64,000 nt of DNA from Buxus sempervirens. Its lineage: Eukaryota > Streptophyta > Magnoliopsida > Buxales > Buxaceae. This document shows, piece after piece, positions 13,020 to 24,930 of the stretch. The stretch is taken from NCBI GenBank assembly GCA_947561395.2, contig OX387182.1, positions 55,389,283 through 55,453,282 on the forward strand, read 5' to 3'. The notes beneath the pieces were generated by a model. That model was not told the DNA's origin and ran no database searches. It saw nothing but the letters and a program-made list of their open reading frames with translations. A program made the position numbers and the translations under genes. Each line of letters begins with the position of its first letter. Positions within the stretch are counted from its first letter, which is position 1.

Positions 13020-16005
13020 TGTAGCACCCCAAAACCAGGTCCACCCGGGTAAGGTTTATACTGTCTCCCGAGCGCTAATTTAGGGCCTAAAGCGTGGTGA
13101 AATATCATAAGAACTAACCAAGACAAATATAATATAATCCTAAAATTTTCAAAAAAAACTGCTATATAACGCCTGCAATTACAAGGTTGGGCAACGCCCC
13201 TGATACCTGATAATCACAAATATAAACTTATAAGCATTGTACATCTATTCAACAGCTAAACCCACAAAATATACAAATCTACAAATATGGTTTACTAAGT
13301 TTCACACCCTCTCTCTCTCTATTCACAATATATACAATATCCAGAACTAAACATACAACTATCCAAAAATCTTTGCCTTGTCAACCTCTAGTCAAGATGG
13401 TAGTAGTCTTCTAGCATGTATTCCGGGTAACCCTCAAACTCTACCCCGCTACACATCTCACCTGCCGGATCTGAAAACAAAACCGATAAAACAAAACTCA
13501 CGTGAGACTAATGTCTCAATAAGTAGCACAATGCATGCTATAAACAGTTTATGCAATTTCAAATAATAATCTAACATGCTATATATCATACGTTCAGTTC
13601 CATCAAAAATCATGCGAAGAACAATTCACGTAAAACAATACAATTTCATTAAATAAATTGTCTATGCAGGACTTGTGGATTAGTGTGTCTGTAAATCGGG
13701 TTAACCGCCCTTAGCCGGTTTGTCACCTCACTACCCGTCATCGAAGCCGCGCACGGTCATCGCACGAGTGGAGCACCCACACATGGGCTGGCACGCTACA
13801 GCTCATCAATCCCACACAAAGGCCTCACCGATCCCACACGGTGGTACGCAATTAACTCGGGGTATTAACTCTACAAGCCAACACTAATACACGATCTAGA
13901 TTGACTGTGGATCCACAACCAACTTTATACTGCTTAGACTCGTATAAGAATTAATCATTCAATTCTTTTACTAAACAAAACCCATAAGAAATCAACTGCC
14001 AAGATACAACTAAAACCAAGTGAACCTCGCTGTTCACTTACTATTAAATCCCTAGGCCATTCTGCCTATCAGGATGCCATAGGCTTAATGTTTTTCTCAA
14101 CTAATAAGAAGCCTCAGCTTCGATTTCCAATCACACAACTCAAAACATTTTATCCAACCAAATCAGTAATGAATAAAGGTAAAGAATAATTTTATAAACC
14201 ACTTCTTGAACACAAGTTAGAAGTAAATCGATTTCATGTTTGGAGAAAACCAATACGAAATATCCACGGTCAGTTTGCAATCGCTGTTTACCTGCAAATC
14301 TGATTTTTACTAGTTAATTGAATGCTATACCTGATCTAATCTATAAGGAATTGGTATGCATGTCATATATCGTTGGAAAGCCCTACGAGTCTAGTTTCCA
14401 ATGCAACAAACGGTTCGTAATTCGAAGTTTCCTACAATAACTTATGGCCATTTTACTATACGTGGTTACAAACAGCCGCGAAACCCACTGGACGGAAATC
14501 ATCAATGTTTCTTGATTTTTCTTGCAACACTCCAGGTTTCAATTGGTTCTAAACTGATTTCATTCAACTACAATTACCCTAAACTAAATTTTAAACCACT
14601 AATATGAATTTTTACGCAAAGATTCCTAGCCTTCGCAAGCCACCGAAGTTTTAGACTACTAATCTCATCTTAAGTTTCTCTAACAGAAAGTAGCCTAGAC
14701 AAGTCTCATTTTCACAGCCCCATTTCAGAACCTAAATTAGTATTTTTCTCCTGTCAAATCAAACCTAAAATCAAAACCTAAATTAACACTCGCATGCCAA
14801 ATAAACCTAAATTAAAACTCTCATCACAAATAACATCAAAGAGATAATCAATGCAACTTTTTCAAAATTCTGCGTCCCATATAAACTAACTAATTTATAG
14901 GCCAACACCAAATTCCCCAACTTAAGCTAAAGTCCCTTCCCACAACCTGTTCAGATAAACAGCAGTTTGCATCCTCAGTTATATCAACAAAACTTTAATC
15001 CAAGGCATGCTTAGATCAAACAACTACCAAAATACAGTTTAAATTTTCTTATGCCAAATCAAAGCCTAAAATCAGAACCTAACAAATCTGAACAATAACA
15101 ATTCTGAAAAATAACAAATCTGAACCTAACATCCATAGAAAGCATAGAAAATCTAAATCTAACATCCATAGAAAGCATAGAAAATCTGAATCTAACATCC
15201 ATCGAAAGCATAGAAAATCTGAACCTAACAATTCTGAAATTCTGAACCTAACATCCCTAGAAACCATAGAGAATCTGAACATAAACCAGAGGTTTCGAAC
15301 AAAACCCCAAATCAGATTACTAGAACATAAATAGAAATAAATTTCATAGAGGAGACAAAAAATCAAACGCACAACCTGCTCTATTTGGGCGTTTGTTTGC
15401 AAACAGCAATCGATCATACCCAAAATATAAACGAGATCATAAGAATCCAAACAATAGTCGATCGAAACCAAACAGTGATCGATCAAACAACCAGAAATCA
15501 AAATAAACCAAACACAAATCAATCGAACGAGAAAACAATATGCTACTTACCAGATTCGAGCAATCCACGCCCACTTCCCCTTCTTCTTCTCCCCTTTTCC
15601 CCTTCTTCTTTCCACTTCTTCCTTTCTCCTCTACATTCTCTTCTTCTCTCTTTTCTTCCCCACGTTTTCTTCCTCCCTTTTCTTCCGCTCCTTTTTTCTC
15701 CTTCTTCTCCACGTTTCCTTCTCCTCTCTTTTCTTCCCCTCCTTTCTGCGTTTTTCCTTCTCCTCAAACCCTTGACGCCCACTTTAGATGAAAGAACCTA
15801 CAGGTTCTTTCATCAAATAAACTTTATCTTTTTTTTTTATTAAACCCTGAACCGGTTCAACCAATTGAACCAATCCTAATAAACCATTAACCTAACCAAC
15901 CCACCCAAACCAATTAGTTTAATTGAATTTTATTTCTCTATTGTTCTTACTAAATTTATTTAATTAATATTAATTATAATTTTTCGCAAAATTCCGGGTC
16001 TTACA
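13020..16005 (-). mobile_element. Inner solo gypsy LTR nested in outer LTR
   Basis: Starts TGTAGCACCCC and ends CGGGTCTTACA. A perfect 5-bp duplication CATTA lies at 13015-13019 and 16006-16010. Length 2986 bp with no internal coding domains and no terminal sequence repeated inside, hence a solo LTR. The minus strand carries a donor CTG|GTAAGTAGC (intron G at 15550) directly after a very purine-rich leader, seen as CT-rich sequence at 15560-15775 on the plus strand. At 15115-15260 a short tandem repeat (AGAAAATCTGAATCTAACAT-like) occurs four to five times. Confidence 0.85.
15560..15775. repeat. CT-rich low-complexity tract
   Basis: Over 200 bp of nearly pure pyrimidine (CTTCTTCTCC-type) on the plus strand. 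It creates overlapping spurious frames on both strands with Ser/Phe/Pro- or Glu/Arg/Lys-rich translations. In the inferred minus orientation of the inner LTR it is the purine-rich leader upstream of the splice donor. Confidence 0.85.
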
Positions 16006-17173
16006 CATTACCCCATCTAGCTTCACCGATTCCATATGGTGGCTAGGCATCCAACGCCAATTCCCCTTAACGTGAGCATCTATACGACGATTCCCCTTAA
16101 CGTATAGGCATTCATTGCCGATTCCCCGTAGCAAATGGGCATTGGCCACCGATGTTGCTGGTGCCGGGATGATATAACAATAGAGCAAAAGTACAGTAAC
16201 AACAGCACTTGGTCATGGCATATATATATAAACATTCCTATTTAAGTTTATGAATCCATAACTTAAGGGTTCATTATGCAAGTTTTCCTTCCATCAAGTT
16301 CATATCAAATATCACGTATAAACATCTCAAGGGTAGCCCATGGCCTTACCCGAGTCATTCTTAGGCCAAGCCCTCTTTCATTTCTCATGGATTTTGGGCC
16401 ATTGCCCTCCATTCAATATGCCAATACCATTGGGCCACTGCCCTTTCATTCATTATGTCAATAGCAATGGGCTACTGCCCTTTCATCTCATGTTAACAAG
16501 TAATGGCATGCTAAACAAGTGGGCCAATGCTCTAAAATACATTGCATGCTTACAAGATATCAATGATATCAAAATACAATTTCAACAATAGTCTTTGCAT
16601 TTCATAGCTCACTTGGGCAACCTAAGCCTCAATTCTTGGGAAATATGTACAACTTGGTTTTGGTTCTTGTTTCCTACTTTCAAGGGTTATTTGGAAAGTG
16701 TTCTAAGTGGTGGAATCAATTTATCCCACTTCTATAGGAACCTGGAACGTAAACTCTCACTATAGGACCTATTTTAGCAAAACGTACCCAAAATCTTTAT
16801 TATTTGGAATTTTGAGATAATTCTAGTTGGAACACTCCCTAGACACCTAAATCCTACTTACACATGGGTTGGATTCAAATAAAAACATTTGGTAGTTTAA
16901 TCTGGGCTAAAAATCCAAGTTTTCACAAAAACTGACCAGGGTGCTCGAAGGGTCACTCTAACTTCAGGCAGGTTGCTCGAAGGGTCGCTCGAGCGGCCAT
17001 GCCTTAAATCAAAATCCTAAAAGGATGCCCGATACCGTGCTCGAGTGGTAGTTCAGGCGCCTGGAATTCTTTACAGGTCGCGAAAATTCAAACTTTGGGG
17101 ATTTCTTGGTTTTCTCAAATCTCACTTGTTTTTTATGTTTTTGGGCTCTAAATTGACTCTAACATGTGTGGTT

Positions 17174-17906
17174 TAGGGCTGCAACTTGGGTCGGTTAAAA
17201 CCGAAATTGAACCGATCCAACCCGACTTTGGGTCAGTTTGGTTCGGGTTACATAGTCTTTGGGTAAGTTTTGGTTCTAAAAATAGAGAACCGAATTCGTT
17301 TGGTTTGGTTTTGGGTTGAAGGCTCAGGTTAACCGAACCGAACCGAATTTCCTAAGTGTAAAACCGAACCGAAATATAATAATATATATAAAATATACAA
17401 TAGATAAAGTTGTAATAATAAAAGATAACTTATAAACTATAAGTTGTAAATAATGAATAAGATTATTATTTTATAAATCTTTGTAGTTAATTATTAAATT
17501 GATTCATGAGCTCATCCAAAACAATTAACATATGACTTGGGATTCTAAGCTCTTTACTCCATCTTATGTATGCATGTGAACTACTTAAGGGATTGGACCA
17601 CATGTAAGTGATTATCCTTTAAATTTGTTGTGTGTATTCTTTAAATTTTTTTTTTTTTTGGCAAAAGTGGAAATCTCTCTCTCGATAACAGGTTTTGAAG
17701 TATGGGAAAATGACCCAAACCGAACCGAACCATTCGGTTTGGTTCGGGTTGGGTTGCGGGTTTTATTTAAATAATTGGTTCGGTTTCGGTTTGGGTATTT
17801 CGGTTCTGAAGTCAGTTTGGTTCGGGTTTGGGCCGACCACCAGTAACCTTGGTTTGGTCTTGGGTTGAGGCCAACCCGAACTAAATCGCACCGAGTTGCA
17901 GCCCTA
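17174..17906. mobile_element. hAT-type MITE, TAGGG family, copy B
   Basis: TIRs TAGGGCTGCAACTTGGGT and, reversed, TAGGGCTGCAACTCGGT. A perfect 8-bp duplication GTGTGGTT lies at 17166-17173 and 17907-17914. The 733-bp interior is dominated by GGTTCGG/CCGAACC words arranged in inverted orientation. It lies inside the outer LTR. Confidence 0.9.
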
Positions 17907-18920
17907 GTGTGGTTATCTATTTCCTACAAAACCCCCAAAATAAATCCCTCCTATTTGCAAGAATACACAATTTCACATTCAAACCCTAGATTTCCTCTAT
18001 TGCATACGAATTTGGGTGAAAATGAAAGAATAGGTTGGGGTGGTGTTACTTACCTCTTGCAATCAATCAAGCAAGTCTCCTAGCTTCCTATTCAACCCAC
18101 AAACAGCACCTTTGCTTCCTTCTGGTTGATTTTCACAAATCTCCAAGCTTCCAAACGAAAATAGCACTTGTGCTTCTTCTTCTTTCTTGCAAGAACCTCT
18201 CTTCAAATGGGTTTAAAAGTGAATGGAAGTGATGAGGGGGAGAAAATGAAGAATAGATATGAGAGTGGGAGAGGAGAAGGAAATGAAGAAAATGGTTTGC
18301 TCACAAAGGGGGCATACGAATGGGGCATATGAATGGGGCTTTTCCCACACTTAAGCAAATCCTCCACAAGACGCCATGATTTACAGCTTTGCCACTCCAC
18401 CTAGTTGCACACACAACACTTAGCCATTCTCCATTTAATAAAATAATTTGCTCAATAACTTAGGGATTTCTCAGATGAGGGAAGGCTTACCTTACCTTTA
18501 TACATTACTGATGAGCCTGGAATTAACCACTTGGCTAGCTTCAAGTCTGGGCTTCTCCAACTTCACCTACACATAAAGTTACTGTTTAGAGTGTGCCAAT
18601 GGTATTGAAATCTGGGGTTTCACACCTTGCTTGCAGGTCCCTATTTATAAGTTGCTTTGCTTGATCAACAAGTCTCCCAACGACCCACTTTTAGGAAGTT
18701 AAACCCCACATTGTACAAACTTTCCATGTTTTTAAGAAGTGAGGGACCCCACTTTCCATGTTTTTAGAGAATTCTTATCTTGTAGACTTTTTCCCAACAA
18801 ATCCTACGTAATGGGGTTTCTTAATGGACCCCACTTTCCTATTTTAGGGAGACTTGTAGCCACATAATACGCTATTCTACCGCTGAGCTACGGCAGGTGT
18901 AAACAATTAAACAAACACTT

Positions 18921-18998
18921 AACCCCAATCAAGAAAGCCCCAAGCCAAGCTCAACAGTTAACCCCAATCAAGAAAGCCCCAAGCCAAGCTCACAGCTA
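18921..18998. repeat. 39-bp tandem duplication
   Basis: Two adjacent near-identical 39-bp units beginning AACCCCAATCAAGAAAGCCC (18921-18959 and 18960-18998). No coding meaning is apparent. Upstream, 18867-18898 on the minus strand resembles a tRNA 5' half (see findings). Confidence 0.85.
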
Positions 18999-19430
18999 TG
19001 ACGGGTTAGAACTATATTAATTCAGGCTGTAGAATGGGGTTTTTCATTTAGACCCCAAGCCCTTGCTCTGCTTCTCTGCTTTTGGCACACCTTTCATCTA
19101 TTATTTGTATGATGCGATTTGGGAAAGAATGGGGTTTGGGAAGAATAGGGTTTTTCGTTTTATGATGCAATTGGGGAAGAATGGGGTTTTCACAAGGGCT
19201 TTGGAAGAGGGAACTCATTAACTTAGGTTTGTGAAGAAGACACCCTTTAGGTTTTTAATGAAGGGTATTTTGGGCATTTAAAAAATTGATTAATGTTGTT
19301 GGGGTCTAAAATAACGGGAGGGGGTCTCAGTGACGCTTTTAGAAACATCAAGGGTAGAAACATCAGAGGGGGTGTCCGTGACACTTTCCTAAACCTCAGG
19401 GGGTCAAGCTGTAATTTTCCCTAAAAAATT

Positions 19431-21847
19431 GTACATAGGTCCAAAATCAATTCAAATGGTTTTAAGGTCTTAATCTTGCACAGAGGTCCAAAATCGTGTG
19501 ACGAAAAAATTAAGGGAAAACCTAGAAGTTCTTATTAATCTTGTAGAAAATATTCTTAATTAGCTATTGAACATCTCTTATGTTTAATTTTCAAGAAATT
19601 TTCATCACTTTCATCATAATTAGGGTTCCCCATATATGTAACATTCAAGAAAAAACAACTTAGATCTATAGGTTGCTGATATGATGCTTCCATATTATAA
19701 AATTATTATAAGAGAATATGAATGTATCATCCAAAAAAAGATTAAATTATTTTATTCCCTTTGATATTGAAAAAAATACAAATATGAGAAAATATACCAT
19801 GACAATAGCCGTTTTATTATTAAATACATGATTGGAGGAGGTTCGTTTGCGTATTAAATAGAGATCTAATTTCATTATAAAGAGTAAAAACCTCCTCTTT
19901 CTTTATAAATTTGGTTTCAAGCTCCTAAATAAAACCAAAATACATACAAAAAATAGAAGATAAAAAGTTTACAAAAAATGGTTTTAAGCTTCTAAATAAA
20001 ACCAAAATACAATCATAAATGGGATATAAATTTAGTTAGACAAGATTAGAAAACTTCTACTTTTGAATCTAGAGATCTAGCATAAACATCCTAGAAATTG
20101 AAAATCATTGAATACAAATAGTTTGAAACAAACAAAAGTTTTTAAACTTCAATGTCCTACATGTGTGCTTTGAGGGGGTGTTAATTTTTTTATTTGTTGT
20201 ATATATGGCAGTGTAGGGGTTGGTTCTCCACCCCTTGCCTATGGAATATATAATATTTATGATATTTATATACTTCTATGCATAGAAGTAGATAGCACCA
20301 TACAATTTGGGATGATGGACTAAAATCCAGCATCTTGCTACAATATAAGGAAATAAAGTTGCGCTTTAACTGGTAACTTAAAATATTAGTCTAAGGGTAA
20401 GTACTTGATTCTAACAACTTGTACCAGAGCTCAGGTCTCAGGTTTTCAAGTCCCCCAAAGAACATGCTGTGCAGTTTGTGTAAGTGTGTCTCCAACCTAT
20501 GAGCATGTTACACTTAAGCTCAAAGAGTGTTACTAAAGTCTAAGGGGATAGTAAATTAGCAAATGTAGGAGTCTTTAAAATTCCAGAAATGACTATTTTT
20601 GGAAACCAAAATGTCGGGACAAAATTTTGTGGGTTCACTTTGTCTTTGTATAGATTATAAAACATTATCATATTAGTATGCGAGCACCACTCACTGCCAG
20701 TTAATCTTATCTCCCAACCACTTTGGATAATATGGAATAAATAAACAATCGGAATATAATATGTGTAATATCATTTTCACTTAGCTAGACAGAGTAGTGC
20801 ATCAGTTACTGCTTTTGGCATTAAGAGTAATATCATTTTCACTTAGCTAGACAAAGTAGTGCATCAGTTACTGCTTTTGGCATTATATTAAAAAAAAAAA
20901 AACCTTATTATGACGCGCTAATTTATATTTAAAAAAAAAACCGACAAGATGCCAATTGTTACAAATTGCAAATTATGTTTCAGGTGTGGCATTTTGTGCT
21001 TTGAGGGCATGCCTTTACATATAGTAAGACAACCTTGAATGTCGTCATAAGATACAAAAGGTCAATGTGACCTTTAAGAAACAGTCTTGTTTCTTACTCT
21101 GTCATGTATGTTTCTTCTAAGTCCATGAATAGGAAAACCCTCAATTCCTGTCCATGAATAGGAAACCCCTCAATTCCTCTCCATTACACCAAGCTGTCCC
21201 CCCTTTGTTGACAACATATATATAATTGCTCTCTTTGCATTTTTTTTTGGGTATATGCATTATTGCATTCAAGTTTTTGAAAAGTGAGTACTAACTGTAT
21301 TTAAATAGAGATGATTATATTCTAGAGGGTGACTTTCAAGAACCTAGGAGGATCTATTTCTCCTCTTTTTTTTTTCCCTCCATTTTCTCTTTTCCTATTC
21401 ACCTTTCCAGTTGCAACCCTATTTTAAGATCTGTGCGACTACAAAAACATAGGATGCTCATTATCAAAATATTCTAATTGATTAAAACTCTCAATTATGT
21501 GAACAAGATGAACATCTTTAAGTTAATAAGGACACTGAAGATGATCAGAATGACTGTTAATAAAGACTAAATATATAGAATTGGATAAGAAGCCAAAGAC
21601 TCCTTCAAAATTTAAAATTTTGACTCAACGACTATCTAATTTTTTTGAATCTAGCTTGAATTGCGTCTTGTCCTTCGTCACGATTGTTTAGATGGTCCTT
21701 TTGATAGGTAGAAATTGTCTACTTGAATGAACTGGCTATGGACTTTCTGTTGAGTTGATTGAGTCTACATCAAAATGCTTGTCACCATGGTTATTATCCT
21801 TGATTTCTGAATTAGATAATATCATGGGATCGATCTTGATTTTGGTA
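19431..21847. other. Non-coding stretch without recognised gene
   Basis: A/T-rich sequence with no convincing exon. 20405-20440 contains CTTGTACCAGAGCTCAGGTC, loosely like the tRNA-Met primer-binding region (TGGTATCAGAGC) of copia elements, preceded by LTR-like sequence; this is weak. Short tandem duplications occur at 20765-20888 and about 21121-21180 (TCCATGAATAGGAAA twice). Confidence 0.5.
20765..20888. repeat. 62-bp tandem duplication
   Basis: Two adjacent 62-bp units beginning GTAATATCATTTTCACTTAG (20765-20826 and 20827-20888), almost identical, so recent. It is followed by A-runs at 20890-20940. Confidence 0.88.
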
Positions 21848-21855
21848 TGTACATG

Positions 21856-22139
21856 CAGTGGCGGAACTAGGACTCCAAATCTGAGGGGGCAAAAAAAAAT
21901 TTCAATTAACACTTCTCATGAAATATATAGAAATCTCAATGAGTTGGGGGGACAAATCAGAAATTTTAGAGGGGGTTCTCATGAAATATAGAAATTTCAA
22001 TGAGTTGGGGTAGGGAACCAGAAATTTTAGAGGGGGCAAAACATAAATTTTAATTAAAACATATAAAATATATTATTTTTTTTAATTAAAAAAATAAAAG
22101 CTAGGGGAGGCAATTTGGTATAACGTGGTTCCGCCACCA
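21856..22139. mobile_element. Small hAT MITE (CAGTGGCGGAAC family)
   Basis: Ends CAGTGGCGGAAC and, reversed, TGGTGGCGGAACCACG, with an exact 8-bp duplication TGTACATG at 21848-21855 and 22140-22147. Length 284 bp. Internally it repeats GAAATTTCAATGAGTTGGGG. A relative in the opposite orientation is at 28532-28773. Confidence 0.85.
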
Positions 22140-22149
22140 TGTACATGGG

Positions 22150-22498
22150 GCCATTTGGTATGGTTTCTGATTGTAGATTATGGATAATAATTTGGATTTT
22201 AAAAATCAAGATTGTAAATGCTGATTTTTAGAATCCAAAATCTTGTTTGGATACTTTGGATTTTAGCATATTGTTTAAATGGGACCCACCACCATTAATA
22301 GCTCTTTAATACTTGTATTTAAGTGGGACCCACCACTTTTTAAGTATCAAAATCTATAGAAACCCATAAAATGAGGATTGTGGTTTTTGAGTAGATTTTA
22401 GTATCTACTTTTAAAATCAAACTTTCAAAAACCCTAGCAAACAACTTAATAGACCTTGGTTTTTGGATTTTGGTAGAATCCAGAAACCCCACCAAATT
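22150..22498. mobile_element. Probable MITE with imperfect ~25-bp TIRs
   Basis: The start (CATTTGGTATGGTTTCTG) and reversed end (AATTTGGTGGGGTTTCTG) match imperfectly over about 25 bp. The interior carries GGGACCCACCAC twice. No clear target duplication, so the superfamily is not assigned. Confidence 0.45.
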
Positions 22499-23963
22499 CC
22501 ATTTGCATGATGAATTTGATTACCAAATTTCAGTACACCTCTTTACTTGCTTTTCCAAGGTGCTAATTGGACCTTACTTAGTTTTAGAAGTGTCTCTCGA
22601 TTTATATAGTTCGCATATAAGACTCTAACTGCATGACACATACCATTTTAATTTAATCATGTATCTTGAAACTAACAACATCAAATTTGATTGAGTTATT
22701 GTTAACACAAAATTTTGTACAAATTAATAACTCATTCAATCAGCCTGTTTTATCAAGGTATATCAACTAATACTTCGTCGAACTGCCTCTTTTAAACTCA
22801 AATTTTGCAATCTTCAAAAGCAAGATATAAATTCCAATCCATCCATATGGAACCCAGTTTAGGAGAAAGAAATCATGAGTACGCATGGAGCCCCAATAAT
22901 TAGATGTATATAAACTGGGGTCCCATGAATGCATTTACCCAAAGCATTCATTAATGCTGTCATAACCATTTTGAAACAAAACTTTAATTTTCTACAAAAA
23001 TCTCTACTTCCACAGATGATTATTTACTACTGAGAAGCCTAGAAGTTCAGCTTGTTCCTAATCTTCATGTTCTCTCTTACAGAGCAAAAGGGCAAGGATC
23101 ACTTACCTGACTAAAATTAGAAACTTTCTAGTTAATTCTTGGTTTTTGTTCGTTAATTAATTATTCGTTAAGGTGAATTTATTTGCTTAATTTATAGCTT
23201 CTTAATTTTTTGAATCATTTTTTTTCCTAATTCTTTCAGCAACCTTACTCACCATTACTTGTATGCCAAACCCTCCTGTCTATCTCTTATTAACTCGATA
23301 ATGGCATGAAGAGATTAGTCATTAATTATGTGCACCTGATCTTCAAGTACCTCAAAAAAATTGGTGCAAAAGATTTCATCCCGCAATTCACTGAAGGTAA
23401 AACGCTTGTCTATGGGAGATCAGTCGCTTAATTTTCCTCCCAAATATTCAATCATGAAGAACTACAAGTGAAGATCTTATTGAAATAGATCTATTTAGTC
23501 ATAATTCCTTGGGTGAATTAGATACTGAGGCATGGAAAGAGCTTATGTGAAATCCAGAAATACAAGGTCTACAGTTTTTCAGCTGGGAATTCAGGTAATC
23601 AAGTGGGCAGATATTAGAGACTTGGGAAAGCAAACAGTTGAGATCCGTCGACACATCCGGGGAGCTTGTTCTTTCCTTGATTAGCCATAGATCTGCTTCC
23701 TAAGATAATTATAGTTTTCATTAAAGCTCTCTTTTAAGTATTACACATCTGGAGAATAATATTAATAATATCAAATTAGAGATGAACAAATTTATTAGAT
23801 GGGTAAGGCTTCTAATTTCCTCACCCCAAAGCAAGGTTTATAAGCTAACTTTCTATGTAACAAACAAGAAATTTAATCTTTTGGCCATCTGTAAGAACAA
23901 ATCTTTCATGATCTATCCAGAAAAGTAACAGTATTTGTACATATTTTTATAGATTGAGAGCAT
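22499..23963. other. Intergenic, downstream of PADRE gene
   Basis: No gene, repeat family or RNA recognised. On the minus strand a possible polyadenylation signal AATAAA (plus-strand TTTATT at 23791-23796) lies about 170 bp past the stop codon of the minus-strand gene. Confidence 0.5.
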
Positions 23964-24578
23964 CTATGAAGGCTGTTGTGATCTCCACTCTAATCCTAGG
24001 AGCCTGCGAGGTGAGACCTTGATATTACATTCTGAGATGGTCTCAAGCTTAGGAGACCAAAGCTGCTCTTTTGGCACAACTAATTGACTAAAATGCTTCT
24101 GCAACTCCGGTGTAGTGCACAGAAGGCTGTTGTTGCTAGGACTACTACTGCAACACGGATCGGTCCCTTTCACGACAAGTCGCGCGATGAATTCAGGCGA
24201 AACCTTGATCAAAAGCCTCCCATTTGAACCCTTTATGTACTGGAATGGGGAGTCACCAAAGTTGATTGGAGAAGGCCTTTTAGGACTTGAATTCAAGGCT
24301 GCAAGTGATGCAGCCGAGAGGACGTTGCATGCGAAACGATCGATCGGTAGAACAAAATACGTCTCGCCCGTAATTAGCTCATCGTCGATCCCCAGCGACG
24401 GGATCGGATGGCCGATGAAGAAGGAATTAGCATGGCAGATCATTTTGTCTGGGAACTGAAACATTATCTCCCCGGCTAGCTTCTTTCCTGTTATTATCCT
24501 TGTGGTTCCTTCCCAGAAGACAAGCTTCACAGACAATTTTGAACTGGGATGACAACAAGGTGAGACTGCATTTCCCAT
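23964..24578 (-). CDS. PADRE (DUF4228) domain protein, intronless
   Basis: A 204-residue frame with Met-Gly-Asn at the start, fitting N-myristoylation, and a Cys-Cys pair at residues 8-9 that could be palmitoylated, which suggests membrane association. Residues about 15-80 match the plant PADRE/DUF4228 layout: a KLVFWEGTTRII strand, a LAGEIMFQFP helix, an IGHPIPSLGIDDELITGETY block and YFVLPID. The C-terminus ends with the family motif SPRRLLGLEW (189-198). Length is normal for the family. Members are plant-specific, of unknown biochemistry, and many respond to pathogens or abiotic stress. The start codon has context AAGATGGG, and a TATA-like box lies about 80 bp upstream. There are no frameshifts, so it is probably functional. 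The overlapping plus-strand frame at 24115-24459 is a shadow. Confidence 0.9.
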   Translation of the reverse strand: MGNAVSPCCHPSSKLSVKLVFWEGTTRIITGKKLAGEIMFQFPDKMICHANSFFIGHPIPSLGIDDELITGETYFVLPIDRFACNVLSAASLAALNSSPKRPSPINFGDSPFQYIKGSNGRLLIKVSPEFIARLVVKGTDPCCSSSPSNNSLLCTTPELQKHFSQLVVPKEQLWSPKLETISECNIKVSPRRLLGLEWRSQQPS

Positions 24579-24653
24579 CTTGATTCAGAAAGGCACAGAG
24601 AGAAAGGGTAACAGTTGAATTGATAAGGGCCGGGTGAAGAGGAGAGGAGAGAC

Positions 24654-24666
24654 TTAAATATATACA
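24654..24666 (-). promoter_or_regulatory. TATA-like box of PADRE gene
   Basis: On the minus strand the sequence reads GTATATATTTAAG about 80 bp before the ATG, leaving about 50 bp of 5' UTR. A W-box-like TTGACT (plus strand, 24686-24691) lies just upstream. WRKY control would fit a stress gene but is inference only. Confidence 0.5.
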
Positions 24667-24930
24667 TAGAAGGGAGGATGATGTATTGACTTGGAAAGTC
24701 TAGGTTTGTACCTTGTAACATTTTAATGGCCGGTGGTCAGCGATGTCGGCTTTGAACCGCAATTGGAGCAAGTGGGCTCGGCATAACTGTCCTTAGGCTT
24801 GCTCTTAATTAATGATATCGAAAAAGTGCTAAACCTTGCACCGATTGGACTCTCTCTTTCTCTCTCTCTCGATTAGAACATGACTCAACTTTCTGAAAAT
24901 AATGCCAATATCCCTGCACACAATGAGTGG

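Larger units (their letters stand above)
12175..18624 (-). mobile_element. Outer solo gypsy LTR, split by two insertions
   Basis: Termini TGTGACATCCC (12175) and GGGGTTTCACA (to 18624) are flanked by the perfect 5-bp duplication CCTTG at 12170-12174 and 18625-18629. Removing the inner LTR with one TSD (2991 bp) and the hAT MITE with one TSD (741 bp) leaves about 2.7 kb, close to the other LTRs here. The minus strand has a consensus donor GAG|GTAAGTAAC (intron G at 18053) after a purine-rich leader. A GC-rich patch with repeated GCTCGAAGGGTC lies at 16935-17065. Reading frames at 16276-16591 and 17865-18400 are non-genic. Confidence 0.82.
9061..19421. mobile_element. Mutator-like element with ~210-bp TIRs, host of nested insertions
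   Basis: The left end (9061-9275) and the reverse complement of the right end (about 19208-19421) align over about 210 bp, both starting GGGAAAATTACA and sharing CCCCAACAAC and AAAAACCTAAAGGG blocks. Flanks are TAAAAAGAT (9052-9060) and TAAAAAATT (19422-19430), a 9-bp target duplication with 7 of 9 matches. Long TIRs with a 9-bp TSD indicate a Mutator-like element. Removing the nested outer LTR (6455 bp with one TSD) leaves at most 3.9 kb. No MURA transposase is recognisable, so it is non-autonomous. It also holds a MITE (9407-9762), an LTR remnant and the LTR nest. Confidence 0.7.

Noticed and set aside
15079..15843. Several overlapping frames of 79-152 residues on both strands
   Set aside because: They arise from the CT-rich tract and short tandem repeats in the inner LTR; translations are low-complexity with no domains.
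20405..20440. Copia primer-binding site
   Set aside because: Only a loose match to TGGTATCAGAGC and no LTR pair or coding domains nearby; kept as a remark only.
24115..24459. 114-residue plus-strand frame
   Set aside because: It is the antisense shadow of the PADRE gene, whose minus-strand protein has clear family motifs.
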